From: Hormoscilla sp. GM7CHS1pb
GTDB lineage: Bacteria > Cyanobacteriota > Cyanobacteriia > Cyanobacteriales > Desertifilaceae
Direction: 5' to 3'
Assembly (NCBI GenBank): GCA_014323675.1
Contig: JACONN010000002.1
Span: forward strand, 186,001 to 250,000
DNA: 64,000 bases
Shown here: in pieces, positions 29,228 through 37,231 of the stretch
Position numbering within the stretch: position 1 is the first letter of the stretch
How the letters are laid out: each line of letters begins with the position of its first letter
Program-made: the position numbers and the translations under genes
The notes under the pieces: model-generated
Databases searched by the model: none
The model's input: only the letters and a program-made list of their open reading frames with translations
Told to the model about the DNA's origin: nothing

Positions 29228-29358
29228 AAAAATCCGGGAACAAGTGCGATCGGAAGCTAGGGAAAAATGTGAATATTGTCGCACGTAGAGTAGAGTAACA
29301 GGCATACCCTTGGTCATCGATCGTATCATTCCTCTATCTAATGAATGGAAAAAATAAC
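29211..29358 (+). pseudogene. HNH endonuclease N-terminal fragment
   Basis: GTG 29211 gives VASISEKIREQVRSEAREKCEYCRT, a TAG, then SRVTGIPLVIDRIIPLSNE in the same frame. CEYC and the DHII-like DRII motif (H replaced by R) identify a cyanobacterial HNH nuclease. The C-terminal half (GG...NL..ACRRCN) is missing, and the methyltransferase gene starts directly after it. Nonsense codon, mutated core and truncation all point to a dead gene. Confidence 0.65.
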
Positions 29359-29642
29359 AATGAAATCAATTGATATTTTTGCAGGTGCAGGAGGCTTAAC
29401 ATTAGGAATTTATAGAGCTGGTTTTCAGAATCAACTTGCAGTTGAATGGAACGATCGAGCTTGCCAAACCTTACTTCAAAATAAGCACGATCTGTTTGGA
29501 GAGCAGATGGCAGTCGCCAGGTGCGATGTCGCGCAGTTTGACTTTTCATCAATAACTGATGACATTGCTTTGTTAGCTGGAGGACCACCCTGTCAGCCAT
29601 TTTCTAATGGCGGTCTTCATCGCAGTTTCCAGGATAAAAGAG

Positions 29643-31666
29643 GTAATTGCTCAAGATCTTGGTGGTGAAGGAATATGGGTACTGCCGGTACTGCATAGTT
29701 ACTCGGGCCATCGGACTGGAGTGAACAGCCCTTGTACTGCCTCGGAATGCCTAACAGGACAAGAGCAATTTTTGAGGAGCGAAAACTTCTCAAATGCTTA
29801 CGGGGTGGGGGGTTTTGACCTCGAAGTGGTGAGTCGGCAGCCGAGCGCCCGAATATGCAGTTGAGATGCGCGACAGCTGATTTTTTTCAAAATCCCGCGC
29901 CCAGGGTTGACAAATTCGATAAATAAGTAGTAAGTTGGAAGACATGACTAAGAATTGGCTTGCTGACCTCGACCAAGACACAGAGAATCTCGACCCAAAA
30001 AGTCGGGAAGTTTTGCAGCGGTTACTCAATTACCTAGAAGACCTATACAGCCAAAACCTTGAATTGAAAGCTGACAATCAACGATTGAGAGATGAAATAG
30101 CCGCGCTCAAAGGGCACAAGGGAAAACCTGACATCAAACCTCAAGCCAAAGCTGATACTTCTAAAGCTGATACTTCTGCGGAGGCCAAACCAGAGCAGCC
30201 CAATAGTCGAGAGCGAAAAAAGAAAAAACCGAAAACCCCCCCCAGGAACGTCGCCAACTTATTCATATTGACAGAGAAGAGGTTATCAAACTGGCTCGGA
30301 GTAACTTGCCGTCAGATATCACCCATAGAGGCTACCGAGAAGTAACAATTCAAAATATTATATTTAAAACAGACACGGTTATTTATCGACTAGAAAGACT
30401 CTATTCACCTAGTACGGAGAAATTTTACGAAGCCCAGTTGCCGCAAGGATTAAAAGGCAAATCTTACGGGAGTGAACTCGAAGCATTTGTTCTCACTTTG
30501 TATTATCAGTTACGAGTGCCAGAAGAAAAGATTCTTAAATTGTTGCCGTCTCAGGGAATAGTAATCTCGGCGGGAAAAATATCTAACTTAATAACTCGGC
30601 AATATTTAAGAGAATTTACTGAAGAACGAAATGCTATTTTAGAAGCGGGACTGGGCAGTACCAGTTATCACCAAATTGATGATACGGGGATGCGGGTTAA
30701 TGGGAAAAATTGCTATGTATTCACACTCTGCAATCCTTACTATAGCAGTTTTTTTACCAGAGAGCGCAAAAACTCTGAAACAGTTCTCCAAATGTTAAAC
30801 GAATTGCAGTTGGATCCAACTGAATTAGCAGTTGTTCAATCAGATGATTTAGTTGACAGTATTTTGCCTGACAAGAAGAAAAAGCAGCTCGGGGACTACA
30901 TAGATATTTTGGTGGCTGATGACGCGGGACAATTTCACAACCAGACGAACCATCGTAGTTTATGCTGGATTCATGAAGGACGACACTACGAAAAGCTGAC
31001 TCCTCTGGTTCCCTCTCATCAAAAAAGCCTGGCACAATTTCTCTCTTATTTTTGGATTTACTATTATCAACTCAAAGCCTATCAACAGCAAAGCACAGAA
31101 GAGCAGCGACAACAAAAACTGTTGCTTGAAACCGAATTTGACAAATTGTTTTCCCGTCAAACCGGATACAGTGCTTTAGATCATAGAATTGATTTAACAA
31201 AACAGAAGAAGCCTTATTTACTATTAGTTCTAGATTTTCCTGAAGTTCCTCTTGACAATAATGAGGCAGAGCGGACAGTCCGGGAGTATGTGATTAAGCG
31301 CAAAATCTCCAATGGAACCCGCACTCTACAGGGGACTCAGGCGTGGGAAGTGTTTTTGGCTCTGGTTGACACCTGCCGCAAAAACGGAGTGAATTTTTAT
31401 TCGTACATTAAGGATCGAATTTCCAAATCTTTCAAGATGCCAGCGTTGTCCACGCTAATTCAACAGATGCAGCCGCCAAAACCAACATAAACATAAACCA
31501 TTGACTCCAAGTCTCGCTTGTGTAGTTTCCACCTAAGCACCAAGGGTGTTACAGCTCCTTGTTATAAAGGACAGACTCATTAAGTGCGACATCAGCTCCT
31601 GTTTAAAAAGCTGCAGGAGCTACTCTCGTGTGGAAATCACTCCCCACCAACATATTGAGCAACTTC
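29643..31666 (+). mobile_element. IS66-like insertion sequence in the methyltransferase gene
   Basis: A 2024-bp element with an 8-bp target duplication TAAAAGAG (29635-29642 and 31667-31674), the size expected for IS66. The ends are imperfect inverted repeats: GTAATTGCTCAAGAT at the left and, on the complement, GAAGTTGCTCAATAT at the right. It carries one transposase gene interrupted by a C-run frameshift. About 290 bp of non-coding sequence lie upstream of the gene. Confidence 0.88.
29935..31490 (+). pseudogene. IS66 family transposase (TnpC type), one frameshift at a C8 run
   Basis: DDE transposase. The N-terminal coiled coil (YLEDLYSQNLELKADNQRLRDEIAALKGHKGKP) and Lys-rich linker end at a run of eight C near 30236. 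Past it the correct frame (QERRQLIHIDREEVIKLARSNLPSDITHRGYREV) joins the main domain. Catalytic regions: SYHQIDDTGMRVNG, VADDAGQFHN...CWIHEGRHY and the Glu segment VPLDNNEAERTVREYVIKRKISNGTRT. About 515 residues if the frame is restored. Slippage on the C run could in principle make some full-length protein. Confidence 0.85.
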
Positions 31667-32557
31667 TAAAAGAGATATGTTTCCCCAATTTATCCGCGCC
31701 GTGGGTTCATTAAAACCGCAAGCTTTCTTAGTAGAAAATGTTAAAGGTTTGCTCCGCAAATCATTCGCTGAATATTTTCAGTACATCATCTGGCAACTGA
31801 CTTATCCAGAAATCCCTATTCGCCCTTCAGAACACTGGAGCGAACATGCCTCACGCCTGCAGCAGTATGACAGAAAAGGTTGGCGAGACGGTCTTTTCTA
31901 TAATGTCACCTTCCGCCTGCTAAATGCTGCTGACTACGGAGTCCCCCAGAGGCGCGATCGGGTTTTTATTATTGGGATCCGTTCCGATCTGAAGCAAGAA
32001 TGGTCATTTCCTCAGCCAACCCATTCCCAAGAAGCGCTATTGTATTCACAGTGGGTAACGAGAGAATACTGGGAACAGTTCTCGCTCTCGCCTCCCGAAA
32101 TACCGCCTAAAGTCTCCCAGCAGCGAAAATTACAGTCTAGATTATTCCCGCCCGATCGCGTAGCGGCCTGCGCAGCAGCATCGCCAGCGATGGTTGACAG
32201 TCCGCGACGCTATTGACAACTTACCAGACCCCAGGCAAGAGGAAGCTAAAGATATCGGAAATCATAATTTCATTCCCGGTGCGAGACAGTATCCCGGTCA
32301 TACAGGCAGTCCCCTGGACGAACCAGCTAAAACCTTGAAAGCAGGGGTTCACGGAGTACCAGGGGGAGAAAACATGATGCGATTAACTGATGGCACTGTC
32401 CGGTATTTTACAGTGCGGGAGGCAGCGAGACTGCAAACATTTCCCGACTCCTATCGGTTTCCAGTTGCTTGGACGGAGGCAATGCATCAGTTAGGAAATG
32501 CCGTTCCAGTTACCTTATCTGAGATACTGGCTAAACGCATTAAAATAACTTTAAGCT

Positions 32558-33184
32558 ATGCTAGAGATATTTCAAGTCCCGAAGACCCTCGCTGACGATC
32601 TACTGGAATTTTCCGATCGACAAGATTGCTACTCTCTAACGGAAATGGAGGATTTAAAGACAGAACTCAGTCAATATGTGGGAGTTTATGCTCTTTACTA
32701 TCGCGGTGCTAATCCACTTTACGCTTGTATCAGCAGAGCGAACTCCGATCGCTGCTGTTTGCCCATCTATATCGGTAAGGCAATAGCCAGTGGTCGCAGA
32801 ACAGGACGTACTCAAGGCAGAACATCTAATCTCTATAATAGACTGAAGGAAAACAAAAAGTCAATTGAAAAAGGCGATGGTCTTTCAGTCAGCGAGTTTG
32901 AGTTTAAGGTGGTAGCGATGGAAGTTGATTTAGTGTCTTGGGGAGAGGGGGTGATGATTCGCTATTTCCAACCCGTGTGGAATCAAATTATCGATGGGTT
33001 TGGTAATCACGACCCGGGTCGGGGAAGATACCAGCAGAAACGTTCAGTTTGGGATTTACTGCATCCCGGTCGCGAGTGGGCCCAGAAGCTAACTAATTTC
33101 GACCCTTTGGATTATACTGCTATTCTCGATCGGGTTGAAGCTCTTTGCCTTGATAGCAGTCAAAGAGTCGGATGTCCAACCTAG
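32558..33184 (+). CDS. Eco29kI-family restriction endonuclease (GIY-YIG), catalytic His replaced by Asn
   Basis: A type II restriction enzyme of the GIY-YIG superfamily; Eco29kI itself cuts CCGCGG. The protein is full length (208 residues): GVYALYYRG (Tyr44), PIYIGKA (Tyr71), LYNRLKENKKSI (Arg95, Asn99), SWGEGVMI (Glu130), PVWNQIIDGFGNHDPG (Asn142) and LHPGREWA. From memory, the Eco29kI catalytic set is Y49, Y76, R104, H108, E142, N154. The spacings Tyr-Tyr 27, Arg-to-position-four and Glu-Asn 12 match, so Asn99 stands where His108 should be. Its methyltransferase partner is disrupted; loss of catalysis would explain viability. Confidence 0.85.
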   Translation: MLEIFQVPKTLADDLLEFSDRQDCYSLTEMEDLKTELSQYVGVYALYYRGANPLYACISRANSDRCCLPIYIGKAIASGRRTGRTQGRTSNLYNRLKENKKSIEKGDGLSVSEFEFKVVAMEVDLVSWGEGVMIRYFQPVWNQIIDGFGNHDPGRGRYQQKRSVWDLLHPGREWAQKLTNFDPLDYTAILDRVEALCLDSSQRVGCPT

Positions 33185-33260
33185 ATCGAGTTGGCATAAT
33201 ATTTATTTCTGTCATGCTGCACTAGATTATGATGGCGAGAGAGTGCATTGATGATGCCAG

Positions 33261-33290
33261 GAATAAAGCCCGCCGGCGCGGGCTTTATTC
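33261..33290. terminator. Bidirectional terminator hairpin between convergent genes
   Basis: GAATAAAGCCCGC and GCGGGCTTTATTC form a 13-bp stem with a 4-base loop. It lies between the restriction gene (plus strand) and the convergent desaturase/dehydrogenase gene (minus strand, ending 33285). The A/T-rich outer arms give U-tracts in both directions. Confidence 0.75.
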
Positions 33291-34577
33291 CTTTAGCCCC
33301 ACCCTAAAGGGTGAGGGTTCCGATGAGGGCATGGTAGTGGTAACTACATTCAAATCAGCCGCCTGACGACTAAACAACTTAAAGTAGAGAGCAACCCAGA
33401 ATTCTTTGATCGGAAATGCTACCAAGGTCAAAGGATTGATGGTGACAATGATATTGCGCATATCTGCTTTAGCAGATTTGACAATTTGCTTTGCTACCCA
33501 GTCAGGTGACATTACCCCAATAGGATTCAGGTTACTCTTAAATGGTCCTAAAATTAGTTTACGCACTACACAGGGTGCATCTAAACGCCGCAAGGTGACT
33601 AAGTCCCCGATCGCCCGTTTAGTCAGTTCATAGAGGGGACTGAAAGCGGGACCAACTTCTGCTTCGGAGGTATTGACCCAAACTTCCTTACGTGCTATAT
33701 TTTGGTTACTGCGGACTGTGGTGAAGAACAGTTCCATCAGTCGCCAACTGGAAAAAGTATTGACTTCGTAGGAGAGGCCGATCGCCTCTTTATTCCTCTG
33801 TCCGCGGACATTAATCCCGTGATTGAGAATCAGAATATCTACCTTTTCTAACACCGAAGCCAAATCATATTCTCGACCAATTTGCCAAGTTATGGTATCC
33901 ACAGGAAAACTGTCACCATCTACAGTTAAAGTAACGGGCTGATTTTGGGAAGAGAGGGCGATAACTTTAGCACCTGCTTGGTGCAGATGCAGGAGAAGCG
34001 ATCGGCCCAGAGTTCCGGAAGCGCCCGTAACAGCAATAGTTTTGCCTTTGAGGGAAAGTGCTGTACCCATAAGTCGATCTACGAAAGTAAAAACACCGCA
34101 AAAGTAAGCATTTTGGTTGTCAAAGTGATGCCGCCAGTGGTAAGGTCGATTTACCAACCAAGGGGAAGGTGGGGAGAGAAAAGGTCCCGAGCGATGAGTG
34201 CTGTCCGTCATTTCATGCGCCCGAGGGAACCCAGTACCACGGGCGATCGCGCCCATCACGAAGCTCAAACTATAGACCGAACCCGCGATCGCGGCCAGAT
34301 GCTGTCCGGGAGTGCAAATATAGGCTAAACACCATAATAGCAGACCAAAGAGCAGCATCACCAAAGATTCTGGCAGATCGTGGAACCAGTTAGCTTGTCG
34401 ATAGATGATATCACTAACAGGAGTTAGATCCGGACGGAAGACGCGATGATGCCAAACATGCAACCGATAGAGGGGTTGCCAAGAATGGGAGAGGACGTGG
34501 CACAGATCTCGGACTAGTTCTACCCAGAGAACGGAACCGAGTCCCCACGCCGCTGTGACTATCCAAGCAGTTACCAT
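33285..34577 (-). CDS. Bifunctional sterol desaturase/short-chain dehydrogenase
   Basis: A two-domain lipid enzyme typical of cyanobacteria. The N-terminal membrane hydroxylase/desaturase half carries His clusters (HVLSH, RLHVWHHRVFR, RPYHWRHHFDNQNAYF) that ligate a di-iron centre, with membrane segments around LVMLLFGLLLWCLAYI and IAGSVYSLSFVMGAIA. The C-terminal half is an SDR domain: the nucleotide loop TVTGASGTLGRSLLLHLHQAG-type sequence, ILILNHGIN, a Ser region (WVNTSEAEVG) and a YELTK catalytic YxxxK. Total 430 residues, intact. Substrate not known for this family. The neighbours (restriction genes, toxin-antitoxin genes) are unrelated. Confidence 0.88.
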   Translation of the reverse strand: MVTAWIVTAAWGLGSVLWVELVRDLCHVLSHSWQPLYRLHVWHHRVFRPDLTPVSDIIYRQANWFHDLPESLVMLLFGLLLWCLAYICTPGQHLAAIAGSVYSLSFVMGAIARGTGFPRAHEMTDSTHRSGPFLSPPSPWLVNRPYHWRHHFDNQNAYFCGVFTFVDRLMGTALSLKGKTIAVTGASGTLGRSLLLHLHQAGAKVIALSSQNQPVTLTVDGDSFPVDTITWQIGREYDLASVLEKVDILILNHGINVRGQRNKEAIGLSYEVNTFSSWRLMELFFTTVRSNQNIARKEVWVNTSEAEVGPAFSPLYELTKRAIGDLVTLRRLDAPCVVRKLILGPFKSNLNPIGVMSPDWVAKQIVKSAKADMRNIIVTINPLTLVAFPIKEFWVALYFKLFSRQAADLNVVTTTMPSSEPSPFRVGLKE

Positions 34578-34656
34578 ACCTTATCCTACGTCAGAGCAGC
34601 TGAAACAATCAAACTTTACCTAAGTTTACAGTTTATGATAGCATCTGTGAATTAAG

Positions 34657-34685
34657 AAACCCGGTTTTTTGGCAAAACCGGGTTT
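34657..34685. repeat. AAACCCGGTTTT hairpin
   Basis: AAACCCGGTTTT...AAAACCGGGTTT, a 12-bp stem with a 5-base loop, in the divergent space between the desaturase gene and the DUF433 gene. The position (upstream of both) argues against a classical terminator. Related hairpins lie at 27099 and 44534. Confidence 0.55.
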
Positions 34686-34779
34686 CACCATGAGGGCGAT
34701 CGCCTCTCGTTCCCGAATCCCAGACAACCCAGATCGCTTTCATGCTATCATAGGAGCGGGTAACTCAACAGAGGTAAAG

Positions 34780-35070
34780 ATGACAACTACTATTGACATT
34801 GGGACAATGATTGTCTCTACTCCCGGAACCTGTGGAGGGCGTCCGAGAATTGCCGGAACCAGGATGTCCGTCCAAAACATCGCCATAGACTATAAGGCAG
34901 GGATGAGTCCAAAAGAAATTGTCTCCGAATTTCCACACTTGACCTTAGCACAGGTTTATGCAGCCTTAGCTTACTATCATGCTAACAAAGATCGGATCGA
35001 AGCGGATATAGCAGAATATTACGCTGAGTGCGATCGTTTGTCATCTGAATGGAAAGCGGGGAAACTGTAA
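34780..35070 (+). CDS. DUF433 antitoxin (copy 1 of a duplicated pair)
   Basis: A 96-residue DUF433 protein starting at ATG 34780 after GAGGT (an upstream in-frame start at 34669 would only read through the hairpin). Motifs: MIVSTPGTCGGRPRIAGTRMSVQNIAIDYKAGMSPKEIVSEFPHLTLAQVYAALAYYHANKDRIEADI. The stop overlaps the start of the DUF5615 gene (TAATG). A close paralogue at 36534 carries a 47-bp repeat insertion. Intact. Confidence 0.85.
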   Translation: MTTTIDIGTMIVSTPGTCGGRPRIAGTRMSVQNIAIDYKAGMSPKEIVSEFPHLTLAQVYAALAYYHANKDRIEADIAEYYAECDRLSSEWKAGKL

Positions 35071-35428
35071 TGAGCCAGATTTGTTTATATTTTGATGAAG
35101 ATGCTGGCAACCGTTCATTGATAGAAGCTTTACAAAACTCTGCTGTAGATGCGATGACGACTCAGGATGCAAACAGACTTCGGTCTGATGACGAAGAGCA
35201 GTTAATCTGGGCAAATGCTCGCGTCATCTATAGCTTCAATATGGGAGATTTTTGTCGTCTGGAGTATCTGGAACAAGGGAGAGAACATGCAGGCATTATT
35301 CTAGCATCAAAGCAGAGTTACTCCCATAGGACAACAATTGCGGGGACTTCTAAGATTGATGGCCGAACAGTCAGCAGAGGACATGAGAAATCAACTTGTG
35401 TTTCTCAGTGCTTACATTAGAGATGAGT
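35070..35428 (+). pseudogene. DUF5615 PIN-like toxin, frameshifted near the 3' end
   Basis: From ATG 35070 it reads SQICLYFDEDAGNRSLIEAL, then VIYSFNMGDFCRLE...HAGIILASKQSYS. Just after TACTCC, one extra C (near 35324) shifts the frame. Removing it gives SIGQQLRGLLRLMAEQSAEDMRN and a stop at 35428. The acidic positions FDEDAGN and NMGDF are retained. It is translationally coupled to the DUF433 gene. Either a toxin inactivated late in the protein or a base-call error. Confidence 0.7.
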
Positions 35429-35582
35429 AAACTAGATTGGATGGTGCCTTACTACTTTGATTCTGAGGAAGGCGATCGCCCTTGAATTAATCCCTCAAAA
35501 TTACCTCGCCAGTACGCGAACTCTGTCCCAAAGCGGAACTAATTGCTTCTGGGCGCGATCGCCCCAAACCTCTTCTCGCGAC

Positions 35583-35819
35583 TTACCCTTTCAGCGCTGT
35601 CATCATCTGGGCAAATGAAATCGGCTCTGGTTCCGGTTTTAGTGCCGCTGACAGGGTGAGATGACCAGAAGCGATCGCCATACACATCCGCAGTAAATAA
35701 AGTTCATACAGCATGTCGTCTGTAGGAAAGTCCTTGCGGGCGATTTCAGACAATAACGCCAACTGTTCCGGACTAAGTTTCGCTTCTTCAGCGACATTCT
35801 CATAGTCAAAATAACGCAT
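35583..35819 (-). CDS. Small antitoxin-like protein paired with a PIN toxin
   Basis: A 78-residue acidic helical protein (RYFDYENVAEEAKLSPEQLALLSEIARKDFPTDDMLYELYLLRMCMAIASG). No named family recalled. It lies 11 bases downstream of a PIN-domain gene on the same strand, in toxin-first order, which suggests an antitoxin. A degraded copy of its 3' part is found at about 41143-41215 beside another toxin-antitoxin locus. Confidence 0.6.
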   Translation of the reverse strand: MRYFDYENVAEEAKLSPEQLALLSEIARKDFPTDDMLYELYLLRMCMAIASGHLTLSAALKPEPEPISFAQMMTALKG

Positions 35820-35830
35820 TTCTACCTCCT

Positions 35831-36280
35831 CTAGATTTCTGGGGGTGCTATAATCTCAATCGTCCGCAAACTAAGGGAAACATTCACCTCATTGACTTTT
35901 GCCTTGCGACGTAAGTTGACTAAGTGCTTGAAATTCCAAGCTAGCACAAAATCATGGTTGTTCAACACCGCAGCCGCAATATGAGCAGCATCATTGAACA
36001 TTGTTCCGGTGAAAACTCCCGCCTCAATATATTTATTCGCCAAAGCGATTATCTCCGGCGTAATCGGGTAGATGGTGACGCCCTCCAGTAAATTGAGCAA
36101 TTTCTGCCGTAGCTCCAGATCGCTTGTCCGACTGAGCTCTTGGCGAGCTAATTCAGAAGTGGCTACATCAAATTCAGATAGACGAGACCAAAACTCATGG
36201 GTTTGTGTTTGACGCTCCTTGACATTATCATCGTAATAAGCACTGAATACCGATGTATCCAGATAAACTTTTAGTTTCAT
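35831..36280 (-). CDS. PIN-domain RNase toxin (VapC-like)
   Basis: A 149-residue PIN protein. KVYLDTSVFSAYYDD carries the first catalytic Asp, VATSELARQELSRT the Glu, GTMFNDAAHIAAAVLNNHDFVLAWNFKHLVN the third and fourth acidic/conserved positions. Full length for the family. The small protein downstream is its likely antitoxin. ATG 36280 is preceded on the minus strand by an AAGGTGAA ribosome site. Intact. Confidence 0.82.
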   Translation of the reverse strand: MKLKVYLDTSVFSAYYDDNVKERQTQTHEFWSRLSEFDVATSELARQELSRTSDLELRQKLLNLLEGVTIYPITPEIIALANKYIEAGVFTGTMFNDAAHIAAAVLNNHDFVLAWNFKHLVNLRRKAKVNEVNVSLSLRTIEIIAPPEI

Positions 36281-36326
36281 TTCACCTTAACTCCAGTTTT
36301 AAAATAGGGCATTAGCAATTGGAGGG

Positions 36327-36373
36327 TCGTTTCCAGAGATGCCCACCCCTAGGGTGGGCACTCTCGGAAACGA
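36327..36373. repeat. 47-bp family D hairpin
   Basis: TCGTTTCC...GGAAACGA arms around AGAGATGCCCACCCCTAGGG plus TGGGCACTCTC. Practically identical to the element inserted in the DUF433 gene at 36591-36637, only 218 bp away. Confidence 0.8.
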
Positions 36374-36533
36374 TAGGATTGATTTTAATATTTGTGACCC
36401 TTTTTTTGCCACTACCCTACTTACCAGGCGATCTGTAAGGATATTCCTCCAGTGCGATCGCCCCTTTTTCTATAATCATAAAACTCCGATATTTCATGCT
36501 ATCATATTATCAGGTAAATAAACCGAGGTAAAG

Positions 36534-36866
36534 ATGACAACTACCATCAACATTGGGACAATGATTGTCTCTACTCCCGGAACCTGTGGGTCGTTTCCAG
36601 AGATGCCCACCCTAGGGGTGGGCAATCTCGGAAACGAAATGAGAATTGCCGGAACCAGAATGTCTGTCCCTACATTGATCGTAGACTATAGGGCGGGGAT
36701 GAGTCCAGAAAAAATCGTCGAGGAATTTCCACATTTGACTTTAGCACAGGTTGATGCAGCTTTGGCTTATTATCATGCTAACAAAGATCGGATCGAAGCG
36801 GATATAGTAAAATATTACTCAGAGTGCGATCGCTTGTCATCTGAATGGAAAGCGGGGAAACTGTAA
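36534..36866 (+). CDS. DUF433 antitoxin paralogue with an in-frame 47-bp hairpin insertion
   Basis: A 110-residue DUF433 protein, the paralogue of the one at 34780. The beginning (TTTINIGTMIVSTPGTCG) and end (MRIAGTRMSVPTLIVDYRAG...KDRIEADIVKYYSECDRLSSEWKAGKL) match. Between them 14 extra codons come from a family D element (36591-36637), giving SFPEMPTLGVGNLGNE. The frame is kept. The insertion precedes the DNA-binding RIAGTRMS segment, so activity is uncertain. The toxin gene that should follow is reduced to its first codons. Confidence 0.82.
   Translation: MTTTINIGTMIVSTPGTCGSFPEMPTLGVGNLGNEMRIAGTRMSVPTLIVDYRAGMSPEKIVEEFPHLTLAQVDAALAYYHANKDRIEADIVKYYSECDRLSSEWKAGKL
36591..36637. mobile_element. 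Family D element inserted in DUF433
   Basis: TCGTTTCC (36591) to GGAAACGA (36637). Compared with the intact paralogue, the stretch between ACCTGTGG and AGAATTGCC is 52 instead of 10 nt, a net gain of 42 nt. This marks the repeat as a mobile or recombining unit with a coding-compatible sequence. Confidence 0.8.
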
Positions 36867-36907
36867 TGAGCCAGATATTTGATCGTGATAGATTAGATGA
36901 CAGGTAG
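36866..36907 (+). pseudogene. DUF5615 toxin remnant
   Basis: ATG 36866 overlaps the DUF433 stop exactly as in the intact pair and reads MSQI, then FDRDRLDDR and stop. The rest of the toxin is deleted, leaving an antitoxin without a toxin. Confidence 0.6.
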
Positions 36908-37149
36908 CAATGTTAAATCAATATGAAATCGCGCCACCCGATCGCCTCTCTTCCCGATCTACCCAACTCCCTAATACTGACAGGCTTCACTGCCGGACTA
37001 GAACTCACTGGTCACCGGTCATCAGTGACCGCTCGCCGGTCAATGGTCACCGTTTCCAGCGAGTTTGGCTGGGTTGAGTACCGCTCGTCAGTGGAGTACA
37101 ATTATGCATAGTATCGTTCCCTGTGATGGGCCTAGGCCGCTCGCTCGCG

Positions 37150-37175
37150 ATAAGTTGCTAAAAAAATCAACTTAT
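37150..37175. promoter_or_regulatory. Inverted repeat upstream of the HNH-helicase gene
   Basis: ATAAGTTG-10 nt-CAACTTAT, a perfect 8-bp inverted repeat with an A-rich spacer, 57 bases before ATG 37232. A TATGCTAAAGTAGATATAT stretch follows directly and could supply a -10 box. Operator-like. The upstream region (36908-37149) has no gene; it has four ACCGGTCA/GGTCACCG words. Confidence 0.45.
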
Positions 37176-37231
37176 GCTAAAGTAGATATATCTGCTAACT
37201 TCCCCGATCTCATAGCTGAGTAGAATGTAGG

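Larger units (their letters stand above)
29360..32595 (+). pseudogene. DNA (cytosine-5) methyltransferase, split by an IS66-like element
   Basis: Modification enzyme of a type II restriction system. The first part, from ATG 29360, has motif I (IDIFAGAGGLTLGIYRAGF) and motif IV with the catalytic Cys (GGPPCQPFSNGG). It is cut at 29642 by the insertion and resumes at 31667. The resumed part has motif VI (FLVENVKGLL), motif VIII (YGVPQRRDRVFIIGIR) and, after a repeat near 32153-32190 that shifts the frame, LTVRDAIDNLPDP and motifs IX-X (REAARLQTFPDSY, MHQLGNAVP). Removing the insertion rejoins QDKRDMFPQFI perfectly. It overlaps the restriction gene by 38 bases. M.Eco29kI-like by context. Confidence 0.88.
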
